64,000 bases of DNA from Dillenia suffruticosa (GCA_033439265.1 JAVTVX010000005.1:4660001-4724000); one strand, 5' to 3'. Counted from the stretch's first letter, positions 48,654 to 59,604 are shown. The notes: generated from the letters alone by a model not told the origin. Program-made: numbers and translations.

Positions 48654-49190
48654 TATGGGATGCAATTTGGGGGGGCTTTGTGGGCAGGCGGGTCGGTTGT
48701 GTGTTGGGTCATGCTCTTGGAGCAAGTTTTTATTTTTTTCAGAATTCAAAAATCAGCGATGGAAATTTTTTTTTCTGTTTCAATGACGGATTTTTTTCGT
48801 CACTAATAATAGCAACGGATTTTTTCCGTCGCTGATATTAGCTCAGAATTCAAAAATCAGTGATGGATTTTTTTTCGTCGTTGATTTTTTTTTCTATTTC
48901 AGTGACGGATTTTTTTCGTCACTAATATCAGTGATTGATTTTTTCCATTACAGCGACGGAAAAAAATCTATCACTAATAATTAGTAGGGTCGTTATTGGC
49001 GATGGATTTAGCGATCGCTAATATTAGCGATAAAAAAAAATCTGTCGCTGATAATTAGTAGGATCACTATTATTGACGGATTTAGTGACGGAAAAAATCC
49101 GTTGTTGATACTCTTCAGTGACAGAAAATGGATTTTCAGTGACGGATTTTTCCATCACTGAAAACCCATTTTCTGGAAGAGTTTGGTGAT

Positions 49191-50086
49191 GGCCGATCTA
49201 TCATGAATGGCGGTCCTTGGATACAACTTCTCCCAAGATAGATTTAATATTTAAACTTATTGGTATAATAATTATTTTTACCAGAAAAAATTTTGTAGTT
49301 TTTAAAGAATTTTATATTTTTATGTAAATGTTTTTATTCTAATTTAATAATACAACAAGTGTGTTTAGACAGAATTTAATATTACACAATAATACAACAC
49401 CAATTTTTTTTTAAATTATCTCATCTTACATAAAAAATAACATGAAAATATTATTCATACAATTTGTCTCACTTTATATTAAAATCATTTGCTGCTTTTC
49501 CTTTGAGAAGCAATGCTAAAAACATGGAAACGAGACAGAAATGAATGCAAAAAAAAAATGACTGCTTTTATTTATATCATTAATCACCTCACGATTTGGT
49601 ATTTTCCTAGCCTAATGTATCTCAAATTAAAACTAATTCTGTATTTAAACTCGAAACCCTAAAATATAGAAATTAAAAATCACATATTGAATATAACATT
49701 TTGATCAGGTTTAACGTTACAGGTGATTATGTTAGAAAAGTTTAGATTTTCGAGTTTTTATTGCCTCCAGAGAAAAAGGGTAAGTAATATAACATCTTTA
49801 ATTTTTGAGATCTTTTCATTTTGGATTCAAATTTGTGAGAAGAAGTAAAAGGAAAAACATTAAGCGTAAAAGAGCAAAATTTATTATTATTGCTCGAGTA
49901 CATCCAAAGCTATGTTACCTCAAAAATGTGGGACTAACATATTAGATTATTATTATTATTATTATTATTAGTTTTTTTTTTAATATAGAGATTATGAAAA
50001 CTATAGAAATGTATGTATTTATGAAGGTTCAAAGAGAAATAAAAGAAGAAATTCAAGTATTCTCCTCGTACGGACATATTAGATTA
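49191..50086. other. AT-rich spacer in block B, no gene
   Basis: 49190-49400 resembles 51620-51780, and 49690-49930 resembles 29510-29700. An (ATT)n run lies at 49947-49970. No coding feature. Confidence 0.4.
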
Positions 50087-50523
50087 TTACGGTAGCATGG
50101 CATTGACCGTGCACGAATAGGCGCAATTGCGGAGCTGACATTGTACCCCGATTATCTTCTTACAACCCGGAAGAGCGGGAGGCATACAGTCCCTGATGTC
50201 ATTGCAGTGTCCTACGATAAACACCCTTATTAATTCATTGGGCTGAGGCTCTGGACTTGCTTCTGCACTCAAAATTAAACCTGCAATCAAATTCAAATAT
50301 ATAAATATATATTGTGATTTCATTTTTGTGGAAGAGTAATGCCCAGATGTTCAAATAAATTATGATTTGACAAATTAAATTTTTCATTTTTTGTGATAAG
50401 CAATAAATTTTGACTAATTTTTAGTTAAATATTTGATTGAATCTGTAAAAACTGATTTGTTAAAAATATATTTTATTTTTTAATTTGTCGATTTTGTCAT
50501 TTTATTTTAATTTGGTTAATGAT

Positions 50524-50556
<33 letters not shown>

Positions 50557-50621
50557 TTGCCTGGTATAACAAACAAAAGCATTGCGAGAAAAGCCAACGT
50601 GATGAAGCGAAGTTTCTCCAT
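50087..50621 (-). CDS. Secreted six-cysteine peptide (copy 13, block B)
   Basis: Exons 50561-50621 and 50087-50280 encode 84 residues. Exon 1 (MEKLRFITLAFLAMLLFVIP), the GC-type intron (CAG|GCAAGT) and the promoter are practically the same as in copy 7, but exon 2 is clearly different. The pro-region is shorter (SAEASPEPQPNELIRVF), the domain is C-x5-C-x7-C-x7-C-x4-C-x3-C with many replacements, and the C-terminus is longer (TVNAMLP). TATAAATA is at 50718-50725. Intact and probably functional; role unknown. Similarity to copy 7 drops right at the intron-exon 2 border. Confidence 0.77.
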
Positions 50622-51231
50622 TGTTTGGAATGATGGTCGTTTATCTGAGGACTTTCTTTTTTCTTTTTCTTTTTGCTTTTCTTTTACAGAATTACTTTTC
50701 CTTTTGGTGTTTAATTGTATTTATAGAATTAATCAACCAAATTTTCAGACACAAATATGGAAACCCAACAAGAACTTCCTGTCTTGTACACAGTAGATAT
50801 ATATATATATATATTTATTTATTTATTTATTTATTTATTTATATATATATTTATTTGGAAAGAGCACTATTTTTCTATGTAAAAAATATTTAAGTAATTA
50901 TTTATTTATTTATTTATTTTAATCAGTATAATATAGCATAAATTGAAACATGACTCAATTGAACTCAATAATGTTCGAAACGGATTAATTGAAATATGAT
51001 TCCGGATATTAGTTATAAAAATAATGAACTCATATACTTCCTAAAAATATTTTAATAAAAATTAAAATGATATATAATGGTAATTTTTTATTAAATGGGC
51101 ATAAATTGGGTTAGTGAATTATCCTATATTCTATTTAATATTTAATGCAAATATATATATCATAGTTTATTTTAAGAGTTGAATATACTCGTAGGCGCGC
51201 ATATTACACCTTCGCACCACACTCTCTAACG

Positions 51232-51248
51232 GTGTCCTTTATATTTCA
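51232..51248. other. Empty site for the U2 fragment insertion
   Basis: GTGTCCTTTATATTTCA occurs once here, between the same flanks that surround the 32-nt U2 piece at 31006, 52484 and 57772. Confidence 0.75.
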
Positions 51249-51334
51249 TATAATAATCTCTATCCAACTTCATGTTTTGTTCTCTCTTTGACAGAATTCT
51301 CTCCTCATGAATACTCTAAGTGGAATGCACTTTT

Positions 51335-51560
51335 TCAAAATGGAATGATGGTCGTATATATGAGGACCTCTTTTTTTCTTTATCTTTTTGCTTTTCTTTT
51401 ACACAATTACTTTTCCTTTTGTTGTTTCATTGTATTTATAGTATTAATCAACCAAATTTTCAGGCACAAATATGGAAACCCAACAAGAACTTCCTGTCCT
51501 GTACGCAGTAGATATATATTTGTTTATTTATTTATTTGGAAAGAGCACTATTTTTCTATG
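51335..51560 (-). repeat. Duplicated promoter of a peptide gene without coding exons
   Basis: Starts TGGAATGATGGTCGTATATA and runs through the TATAAATA region as in copies 7 and 13, but the ATG exon is absent: the join to other block sequence is just before the position of the start codon. Part of a local duplication inside block B. Confidence 0.55.
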
Positions 51561-51778
51561 TAATAAATATTTATGTAATTAATTATTTATTTATTTATTT
51601 TAATCAGTATAATATAGCATAAATGGAAATATTCAGATCCAACTTCTCCCATGATTTATGGTACAATAATTATCTAGCCATTATTTATGAAAAAAAAGAT
51701 TGACTTTTCAAAGAATTTTATCTTTTCCTATATATTTTTGTTCTCATTAAAAAATACTACAAGTGTATTTAGACAAAT

Positions 51779-51976
51779 TTGTATTGCAAAATAAAAGAGG
51801 AAGACGGGTTTCCACGCAACCCCTGGACTGATGGGGCCATGGATAAACCCTTCCTCGTTCTAATTGAATCATTTAAGTACATAAGCAGCCAGCCATTTTC
51901 TAATACGATCAGAATTCTTGTAGTTTCTTTTCTGGGCAATCTAGCAAAACATGTAAATAATAACAGATACAAGTAA
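51779..51976. other. Unexplained single-copy, coding-like segment
   Basis: About 200 bp with higher GC than its surroundings, open on both strands (plus 51779-51976, minus 51769-51996). The minus frame reads RKGLSMAPSVQGLRGNPSSS. It has no counterpart in blocks A or C. An organelle-DNA or gene fragment is possible; not identified. Confidence 0.3.
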
Positions 51977-52483
51977 GTTTGATTTGACAGATACATACCC
52001 CGGTTATTTTTTTAGAGTAAGAATTTAAATTCTAGTAATTTAAATTTATTCTATAATTATACACAAAAAGTTACCTCTTATTTTGTTATTATAAAATCAT
52101 ATACTTCACCAACGGATGCTATATTTCTTAACCAACTCTCAGATTTGAAATTTGGGAATAAAAAATATTATGTTGGAAAAGCTCTCCTCTCATTTGGACC
52201 CAATAATGTTCGAAACGAATTAATTGAAATATGATTCCAGATATTAATTATAAAAATAATGAACTCATATACTTCCTAAAAATATTTTAATAAAAATTAA
52301 AATGATATATAATGGTAATTTTTTATTAAATGGGCATAAATTGGGTTAGTGAATTATCCTATATTCTATTTAATATTTAACGCAAATATATATATCATAG
52401 TTTATTTTAAGAGTTGAATATAGTCGTGGGTGCGCATATTACACCTTCGCACCACACCCTCTGATAGTGTCCTTTATATTTAA

Positions 52484-52515
52484 CTTGATCTTAGCCAAAA
52501 GGCCGAGAAAGGTAT
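52484..52515 (-). pseudogene. U2 snRNA 5'-end fragment, block B
   Basis: Same 32 nt as at 31006, with the left flank GTGTCCTTTATATTTAA and the right flank GTGTCCTTTATATTTCA. It lies in the second half of the local duplication; the first half (51232) lacks it. Confidence 0.8.
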
Positions 52516-52809
52516 AGTGTCCTTTATATTTCATACACTAATCTCTATCCAACTTCATGTTTTGTTCTTTCTTTGACAGAATTCTGTCCTCATGAATACT
52601 CCAAGTGGAATGCTCTTTTTCAAAATATAAAATTATACTATTATTGTTAAATTATTCTTAAAGTGTTATTGAGCAAATTAAAAGCATCGGTAAAAAATTT
52701 ATTGTATAAGTTTCCTATGTGCCAGTTCTTTTCTTTTCATTTTTATTTTTATTTTTTGATATTTCATGTGTATTGGAGGTGGGTTTGTTTCACAGTCAAA
52801 TTGCGCTGC

Positions 52810-53680
52810 CAACTCAAATAGAGAATCAGTACAGATGTGTCTACTGAGCCTTTGTAGATGGAGACCTACAAATTACCTGCTGAAGGTGATCCAACGGAGG
52901 AACCTCTGATGTTCAAGTCAGAAAGAAAGATAAGAGAGAGAGAACAGTCCATAAAGATGCTTAAATTTACCCTATGTAGTCTCTAAGTAATATGTGTATT
53001 TAATGTCTAAAGAGCATACCTAGTGGGTTATCTCTGTTCAATATATATAGCATGTATATACAATGGCAAGTCTTTTGCTGTAGTGTAAAAATCCTAATTA
53101 TTTTATAGAGAAATTGTTGGAAATTTTTCAAGAATACACGGACTGTAGTCAAAGATTTTTAAGAGATTTAAGATCTTATGAAATTAAGATAAATTCAAAT
53201 TGTCAAGAAAATTTCCTTTCTTATTGGACGAGATTACTCTTAAAGTTAGGAAAATTTTAAATTTTGGATAATTATGATCTTGATTTGCTTGACGGAAATG
53301 TTATCTAGTGGGAGACCATTTAGTAGTAGCTGAGAGATTTAACCCAGAATATGTGCCGAGTAGTGGTCGAGAGTGTTCAACAGTGCACTACTCAGTCGTC
53401 TTAGGTGTTTATTGGGAGACCCCTTGGTAATATGTGGGTCTGGTGATTATGGATTGTTAGCCCTGGTTGTTTGACCACTGTACCATTTGTTTTCTTTTTT
53501 GGTATTACATAACCTGTATCTAAAATCATATTCTTATTAATTTGGTTCGAAACTTGTAGTGATCCATTTAGAGTGCTACCCTCCCAACGTAGACTACTTC
53601 ATGTCCAAGTCGCAAGTCAAATTCAGAAATTTGGTTAAAGGATCTAGTACAATATCCCAATAAGCTAGCTAACGGTTGAT
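52810..53680 (-). mobile_element. Probable gypsy-type solo LTR, block B
   Basis: Collinear with 31330-32180, with scattered substitutions and small indels. No internal region is attached. Confidence 0.5.
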
Positions 53681-54202
53681 ACTATTTGTTCAAAATGTAA
53701 AAGTACGGAGATATATTTTACTTAAATTATTATTAATTTTTTTCTTTTTCTTAACTCGTTCAACCCAAAAATATGAAAATAAATCGTAGCATGGTACTTA
53801 TTTCTTTTTTTTTTTTAATCACCAGATTGGATGTGTGAGTTATGATCACTAGGCTGTCCTTGCATATAGGGGTGAGCATTCGGTTAAATAATATCAAAAT
53901 GATTAAAATTAGAATAACCGATTTAATTTAATTATACAATTTTTATAACCATAATTTAACTGAATAAATTAAAAACCGATCGCTTATTTATTCGAATTAG
54001 GCGATTAATTCAATTCGATTATCCAAATTAATCAAATTATTGAATCTTTTACTATATATTTTTATATCAATTTGTGGTTATAAAATAAAATTTTAAATTT
54101 TAAAATTTACTTATAACTTTAATTCATCAAATGTAACTTTATAAATTTCAAACAAAATTAATAAAATATAAATTTTAAAATTTACTTATAGCCTTGAATC
54201 TC
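53681..54202. other. AT-rich spacer, block B
   Basis: Matches 32190-32740 and 58940-59490. No gene. Contains GGTTAAATAATATC-type AT-rich sequence with many AATT stretches. Confidence 0.4.
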
Positions 54203-54295
54203 TCACTTTGCTATTTCGCAAAAAGCGCAGCAACCGCCAGCGACACACATTTTCTTATAAAGATATTCGCAAGTAAAAGGAGGCACGTATTTTTG
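54203..54295 (-). pseudogene. Truncated exon 2 of the third subfamily (copy 14, block B)
   Basis: The end of the exon seen at 32739: CEYLYKKMCVAGGC-like codons and CAFCEIAK followed by a stop, with CC in place of CY. The 5' part is replaced by a CT tract and module M5 at about 54295. Confidence 0.6.
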
Positions 54296-54527
54296 AATCT
54301 CTCTCTCTCTCTCTGGCAGCAGCGGCATAACGTGGAGATTGACGTCCTATGGCCTCACCATCAAACAGTGAGGCTTGCCCACAAAGGGAGGCCACCATGG
54401 CGGTGGGTATGGGCTACCATCGCCAGGAGACCAAGGGCTGCCAGACTGCATTGCGCTGCGTGTGGCCAATTTGGTGCTTGAAGCCCCAACTCTTCTCTCA
54501 GCTAGGACCGGCTCACCAGACCATGTG
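54296..54527. repeat. CT tract and GC-rich module M5 (truncated)
   Basis: A short CT run and then the module start GGCAGCAGCGGCATAACG. It breaks off inside the hairpin region at CAGACCATGTG, where block C begins; both partners share CAGACCA, so the join has microhomology. Confidence 0.6.
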
Positions 54528-55018
54528 CAAATTAGTCTTACCCATTTTTTAACTTTGCATGTTATATTTTTTCTAATCTAATCATGATTTTTTTTCATAT
54601 TTAATTTATTTTTTTGACTAAAAGCAGAAGAGTATAGATTGGCTAGGCTGTAAAGAATCGGAAACAAAAAAATGAAAATAGATACGAAATGATAGAATAC
54701 AGGAAATAGAAACGTATGAGAAACCATAAATATGAAAAATATGAAAAGTTGCACGTAAATATTAATTATTTTATAGCAATAATAGAATAGTTAGATTTTA
54801 TAATAATAATTTAAAATGATCAAATATATAATCATTAACCATAAAACAAATAAAATAATTAAATAAATAAATAATTCATTAAACATGAGAAGATATATAA
54901 ATATCTAAAATATAAGAATTTTTGTATAAATATTAAATAATTTAACATGTCGAACTCTTTAGTAAACAAAAATATTAATATTAAGAAATTTCTGTATATC
55001 AAAAAGAGAAGATACTTA
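54528..55018. other. AT-rich spacer; left part of block C
   Basis: Near-identical to 27746-28241. No gene. Confidence 0.5.
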
Positions 55019-55320
55019 GTGCCGGTTTGGTAGGGCCTTTTTTTGGCTTTTCTTCTTCTTATAAGGAGAAGCAAAAATTAATAGATTTTAAAATTAAATT
55101 AAAAATTGTTTGGTATTTTTACTTTTAAAAATAAACTGATTTCATAAATTTTGAAATAATGTTAAAAGTTAAAAATTAAAAGTTAAAAGTTAAAAATTAA
55201 AGTTAAAAAGAAATAGAGGACATAAAGGTAAATAAATTTTTGATATGGATATATTTAGAATGTCATATCTTTCAAGTGAGGATATAAATGGAATAAAAGA
55301 AAATTTATTTCTTAAAAAGC
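55019..55320. mobile_element. Possible Tourist-like insert, block C
   Basis: Counterpart of 28242-28528, with small tandem changes (AAAAGTTAAAAATT units). Same TTA flanks. Confidence 0.4.
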
Positions 55321-55539
55321 TTATGGATAGTTATTTTGACCCGTAACTAATATTTTTTATGTGTTCACAATTATAAGTTGTTTATATAGTTTTAGACAAC
55401 TACTAATCTAAATATTAAATTTGTATTAAGAAAGTTTTGCACTATATATATGGTTTGTCCAGCGCAGATACATATACGATGTTGTTGGTGGGGCAACGTT
55501 GTAATCGTCCATCCACATAAATAATGTGATAACGTCGTG

Positions 55540-55865
55540 ACTATAGCAAAATTTTCACATTGGCTGACTTTGTTGCCTCAGCACTCAAAATCAATCATGT
55601 AACCATTTTTTTTTTACAAAAAATTAGAAAACTAGCCGTATCTGGATTCGAACCTTGGTCTGAAATCCTAGGTTCGAATTCAAACACGGCCATTTTTCTA
55701 ATTTTTTTTCCATTTTATTCTTTTAAAACATGCCATGAATATTAGAGTTAAGTTGAAATGAAAGAATTTAACTTAATATTGTTTACTTTGGGAGCGAGAC
55801 TTTCTATATGCAACGAATAAAAGCATTACCAAAAAAGCCAACTTGATGAAGGGAAGTTCCTCCAT
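55540..55865 (-). pseudogene. Decayed cysteine-rich peptide gene (copy 15, block C)
   Basis: Counterpart of copy 6: exon 1 from 55865 (MEELPFIKLAFLVM), donor lost, and an exon 2 start relic at 55560-55605 without cysteines. Confidence 0.65.
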
Positions 55866-56484
55866 TGTTTGAAATGACTTTGTCATAGGTTTTTTTTTTC
55901 TTTTTTTTTTTTTTTGACATAAGAATCTCAAAAACTGTAAAAATACACACGTTCACAAAGTTTTGAACACTAGATCTAAGGGAAGTCACCTGAGGTGGAG
56001 TTATTTATCACTTGGATATCCCTGTAAGGACTTATCATAGTATTGTGCATTGTATACGAGGACTTGCTTTTTCTTTTTTCCCCTTTTTTGATGATTCTAG
56101 CATTTATTCCACAAAATCTTTTAATATGAATATGGAAATGGCAAGAATTTCCTATAATAGCATCCAATAAAAGTTTTACTATTTCCCTTCTATCAAGAAT
56201 TTGTTAACTATTTTCTACTTTCCTGTTGTTATAAATTCTCTTCTACCAACAATATACAAAATTAAATTTTATTCTATAGTAGCATTTGGATCAGGTTTAT
56301 CTTTACTAGCGATTATGTTAGAAGAGTTTAGATTTTCGAGTTTTTACCATCTCCAAAGAAAAGGGAAAGTAATATAACCTTTTCAATTTTTGAGTTCTTT
56401 TCGTTTTGGATTCAAATCTATGAGAAAAAAAAAGTAAAAGGAAGAATATTAAGCGTAAAAGAGCAAAATTTATTATTATTGGAA

Positions 56485-56515
<31 letters not shown>

Positions 56516-56599
56516 TATGTGATTACAAAGATTCAAAGAGATCTCAGAAAAACACATAAATAATAATATTTTTTTTTTATCATTTGAGTATCCAAAATA

Positions 56600-57057
56600 T
56601 TAGATCAAGCATGAATAGGCGCAATTGTGGAGATGACATTCTTTGTCGATCATCTTCTTGCAACCCGGAAGAGCGGGAGGGATACAGTCCCTGATTTGAT
56701 TGCAGTGTCCTACGATAAACACCCTTACTAATTGATCGGACGCCCTTATTAATTGATCGGGCTGAGGCTCTGGACTTTGAACTCCCTCTTTTGCTTCTGC
56801 ACTCAAAATTAAACCTGCAATCAAATTCAAATATATAAATATATATTGTGATTTCATTTTTGTGGGAGAGTAATGCCCAGATGTTCAAATAAATTATGAT
56901 TTGACAAATTAAATTTTTCATTTTTTGTGATAAGCAATAAATTTTGACTAATTTTTAGTTAAATATTTGATTGAATCTGTAAAAACTGATTTGTTAAAAA
57001 TATATTTTATTTTTTAATTTGTCGATTTTGTCATTTTATTTTAATTTGGTTAATGAT

Positions 57058-57090
<33 letters not shown>

Positions 57091-57155
57091 TTGCCTGGTA
57101 TAACAAACAAAAGCATTGCGAGAAAAGCCAACGTGATGAAGCGAAGTTTCTCCAT
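56600..57155 (-). CDS. Secreted six-cysteine peptide (copy 16, block C)
   Basis: Exons 57095-57155 and 56600-56814 encode a 91-residue precursor with the same protein sequence as copy 7: the same signal peptide, the same DQLIRAS/DQLVR duplication and the same C-x5-C-x7-C-x7-C-x4-C-x3-C domain. Donor CAG|GCAAGT, acceptor TTGCAG, and TATAAATA at 57252-57259. The flanks are also nearly identical, so the duplication is recent, or the pair is being homogenised, or the assembly contains an artefactual repeat. Intact and probably functional; role unknown. Confidence 0.77.
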
Positions 57156-57771
57156 TGTTTGGAATGATGGTCGTTTATCTGAGGACTTTCTTTTTTCTTT
57201 TTCTTTTTGCTTTTCTTTTACAGAATTACTTTTCCTTTTGGTGTTTAATTGTATTTATAGAATTAATCAACCAAATTTTCAGACACAAATATGGAAACCC
57301 AACAAGAACTTCCTGTCTTGTACACAGTAGATATATATATATATATATATTTATTTATTTATTTATTTATTTATTTGGAAAGTGCAATATTTTTCTATGT
57401 AAAAAATATTTAAGTAATTAATTAATTAATTATTTATTTTAATTATTATAATATGGCATAAATTGAAACATGACTCAATTGAACTCAATAATGTTCGAAA
57501 CGAATTAATTGAAATATAATTCCGGATATTAGTTATAAAAATAATGAACTCATATACTTCCTAAAAATATTTTAATAAAAATTAAAATGATATATAATGG
57601 TAATTTTTTTATTAAATGGGCATAAATTGGGTTAGTGAATTATCCTATATTCTATTTAATATTTAATGCAAATATATATATATATCATAGTTTATTTTAA
57701 GAGTTGAATATAGTCGTGGTGCGCATATTACACCTTCGCACCACACCCTCTGATAGTGTCCTTATATTTCA

Positions 57772-57803
57772 CTTGATCTTAGCCAAAAGGCCGAGAAAGG
57801 TAT
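57772..57803 (-). pseudogene. U2 snRNA 5'-end fragment, block C
   Basis: Same 32 nt and same flanking direct repeats as at 31006. Confidence 0.8.
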
Positions 57804-58084
57804 GGTGTCCTTTATATTTCATACACTAATCTCTATCCAACTTCATGTTTTGTTCTATCTTTGACAGAATTCTGTCCTCATGAATACTCCAATTGGAATG
57901 CTCTTTTTCAAAATATAAAATTATACTATTATTGTTAAATTATTCTTAAAGTGTTATTGAGCAAATTAAAAGCATCGGTAAAAAAATTATTGTATAAGTT
58001 TCCTATGTGCCAGTACTTTTCTTTTCATTTTTCATTTTTTTTTATATTTCATGTGTATTGGAGGTGGGTTTGTTTCACAGTTAA

Positions 58085-58937
58085 ATTGCGCTGTCAACTC
58101 AAATAGAGAATCAGTACAGATGTGTCTACTGAGCCATTGTAGATAGAGACTTACAAAATACCTGCCGAAGGTGATCCAATGGAGGAACCTCTGATGTTCA
58201 AGTCAGAAAGAAAGATAAGAGAGAGAGAACAGTCCATAAAGATGCTTAAATTTACCCTATGTAGTCTCTAAGTAATATGTGTATTTAATGTCTAAAGAGC
58301 ATACCTGGTGGGTTATCTTTGTTCAATATTTATAGCAAGTGTATACAATGGCAAGTCTCTTGCTGTAGTATAAAAATCCTAATTATCTTATGGAGAGATT
58401 GCTGAAAATTTTTTGAGAGTATAGTTAAAGATTTTTAAGAGATTTAAGATCTTATGAAATTAAGATAAATTCAAATTGTCAAGAAAATTTCCTTCCTTAT
58501 TGGACAAGATTACTCTTAAAATTAGGGAAAATTTAAATTTTGGATAATTATGATCTTGATTTGCTTGACGGAAATGTTATCTAGTGGGAGACCATTTGGT
58601 AGTAGCTGAGAGATTTAACCCAGAATATGTGCTGAGTAGTGGTCGAGAGTGTTCAACCGAGCACCTACTCGGTCGTCTTAGGTGTTTATTGGGAGACCCC
58701 TTGGTGATATGTGGGTTTGGTGATTATGGACTATTAGCCCCGGTTGTTTGAGCATTGTACCATTTGTTTTCTTTTTTGGTATTATACCAACCAGTATCCA
58801 AAATCATATTCTTATTAATTTGGTCCGAAACTTGCAGTAATCCATTTAGGGTGCTACCCTCCCAACATAGACTGTTTCATGCCCGAGTCGCAAGTCGAAT
58901 TCAGAAATTTGGTTAAAGGATTTAGTACAACATCCCA
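58085..58937 (-). mobile_element. Probable gypsy-type solo LTR, block C
   Basis: Collinear with 31330-32180. Starts TGGGATGTTGTACTA on the minus strand. Confidence 0.5.
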
Positions 58938-59490
58938 TTAAGCCAACTAACGGTTGATACTATTTGTTCAAAATGTAAAAGTACGGAGTTATATTTTACT
59001 TAAATTATTATTAATTTTTTTCTTTTTCTTAACCGTTCATCCCAAAAATATGAAAATAAATAAATAAATAAATAAATCGTAGCATGGTACTTATTTCTTT
59101 TTTTTAATCACAAGATTGGATGAGTGAGTTATGATCACTAGGCTGTCCCTGCATATAGGGGTGAGCATTCGGTTAAATAATATCAAAATGATTAAAATTA
59201 AAATAACCGATTTAATTCAATTATACAATTTTCATAACCATAATCTAATCGAATAAATTAAAAACCGATCGCTTATTTAATCGAATTAGGCGATTAATTC
59301 GATTCGATTATCCAAATTAATCAAATTATTGAATCTTTTACTGTATATTTTTATATCAACTTGTGGTTATAAAATAAAATTTTAAAATTTAAAATTTACT
59401 TATAGCTTTAATTCATCAAATGTAACTTTATAAATTTCAAACAAAATTAATAAAATATAAATTTAAAATTTACTTATAGCCTTGAATCTC
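58938..59490. other. AT-rich spacer, block C
   Basis: Matches 32181-32738. No gene. Confidence 0.4.
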
Positions 59491-59604
59491 TCACTTTGCT
59501 ATTTCACAAAAGGCGTAGCAACCCCCAGCGACACACATTTTCTTATAAGGATATTCGCAAGTAGGAGGCACGTATTTTTGACAATTGGCATCGTCACCGC
59601 CTTT
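59491..59604 (-). pseudogene. Truncated exon 2 of the third subfamily (copy 17, block C)
   Basis: Reads through KMCVAGGCYAFCEIAK to a stop, showing the undamaged C-terminus that copy 8 has lost by a 1-nt deletion. The 5' part is cut at about 59604, where gypsy LTR sequence starts; CTTTA(C) is shared at the join. Confidence 0.65.

Larger units (their letters stand above)
47938..49190. mobile_element. CACTA-type element E3 in block B
   Basis: Left end CACTACTAGAAAAATCAG. Both flanks are rich in GACGGATTTTTTTCCGTC-type palindromes (47960-48270, 48750-49160). The right end near 49190 (TTTTCTGG...GGTG) is imperfect. The middle has a T-rich minisatellite and a tRNA-like segment at 48600-48653 with a short G-rich block. 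Absent from blocks A and C. No transposase. Confidence 0.65.

Noticed and set aside
56318-56557. Minus ORF with an Asn run
   Set aside because: The Asn run is the (ATT)n microsatellite; no other features.
12322-57155. Assigning the peptides to jasmintides, thionins, NCRs or another named family
   Set aside because: The cysteine spacing did not match what I know of these families well enough; naming would be a guess.
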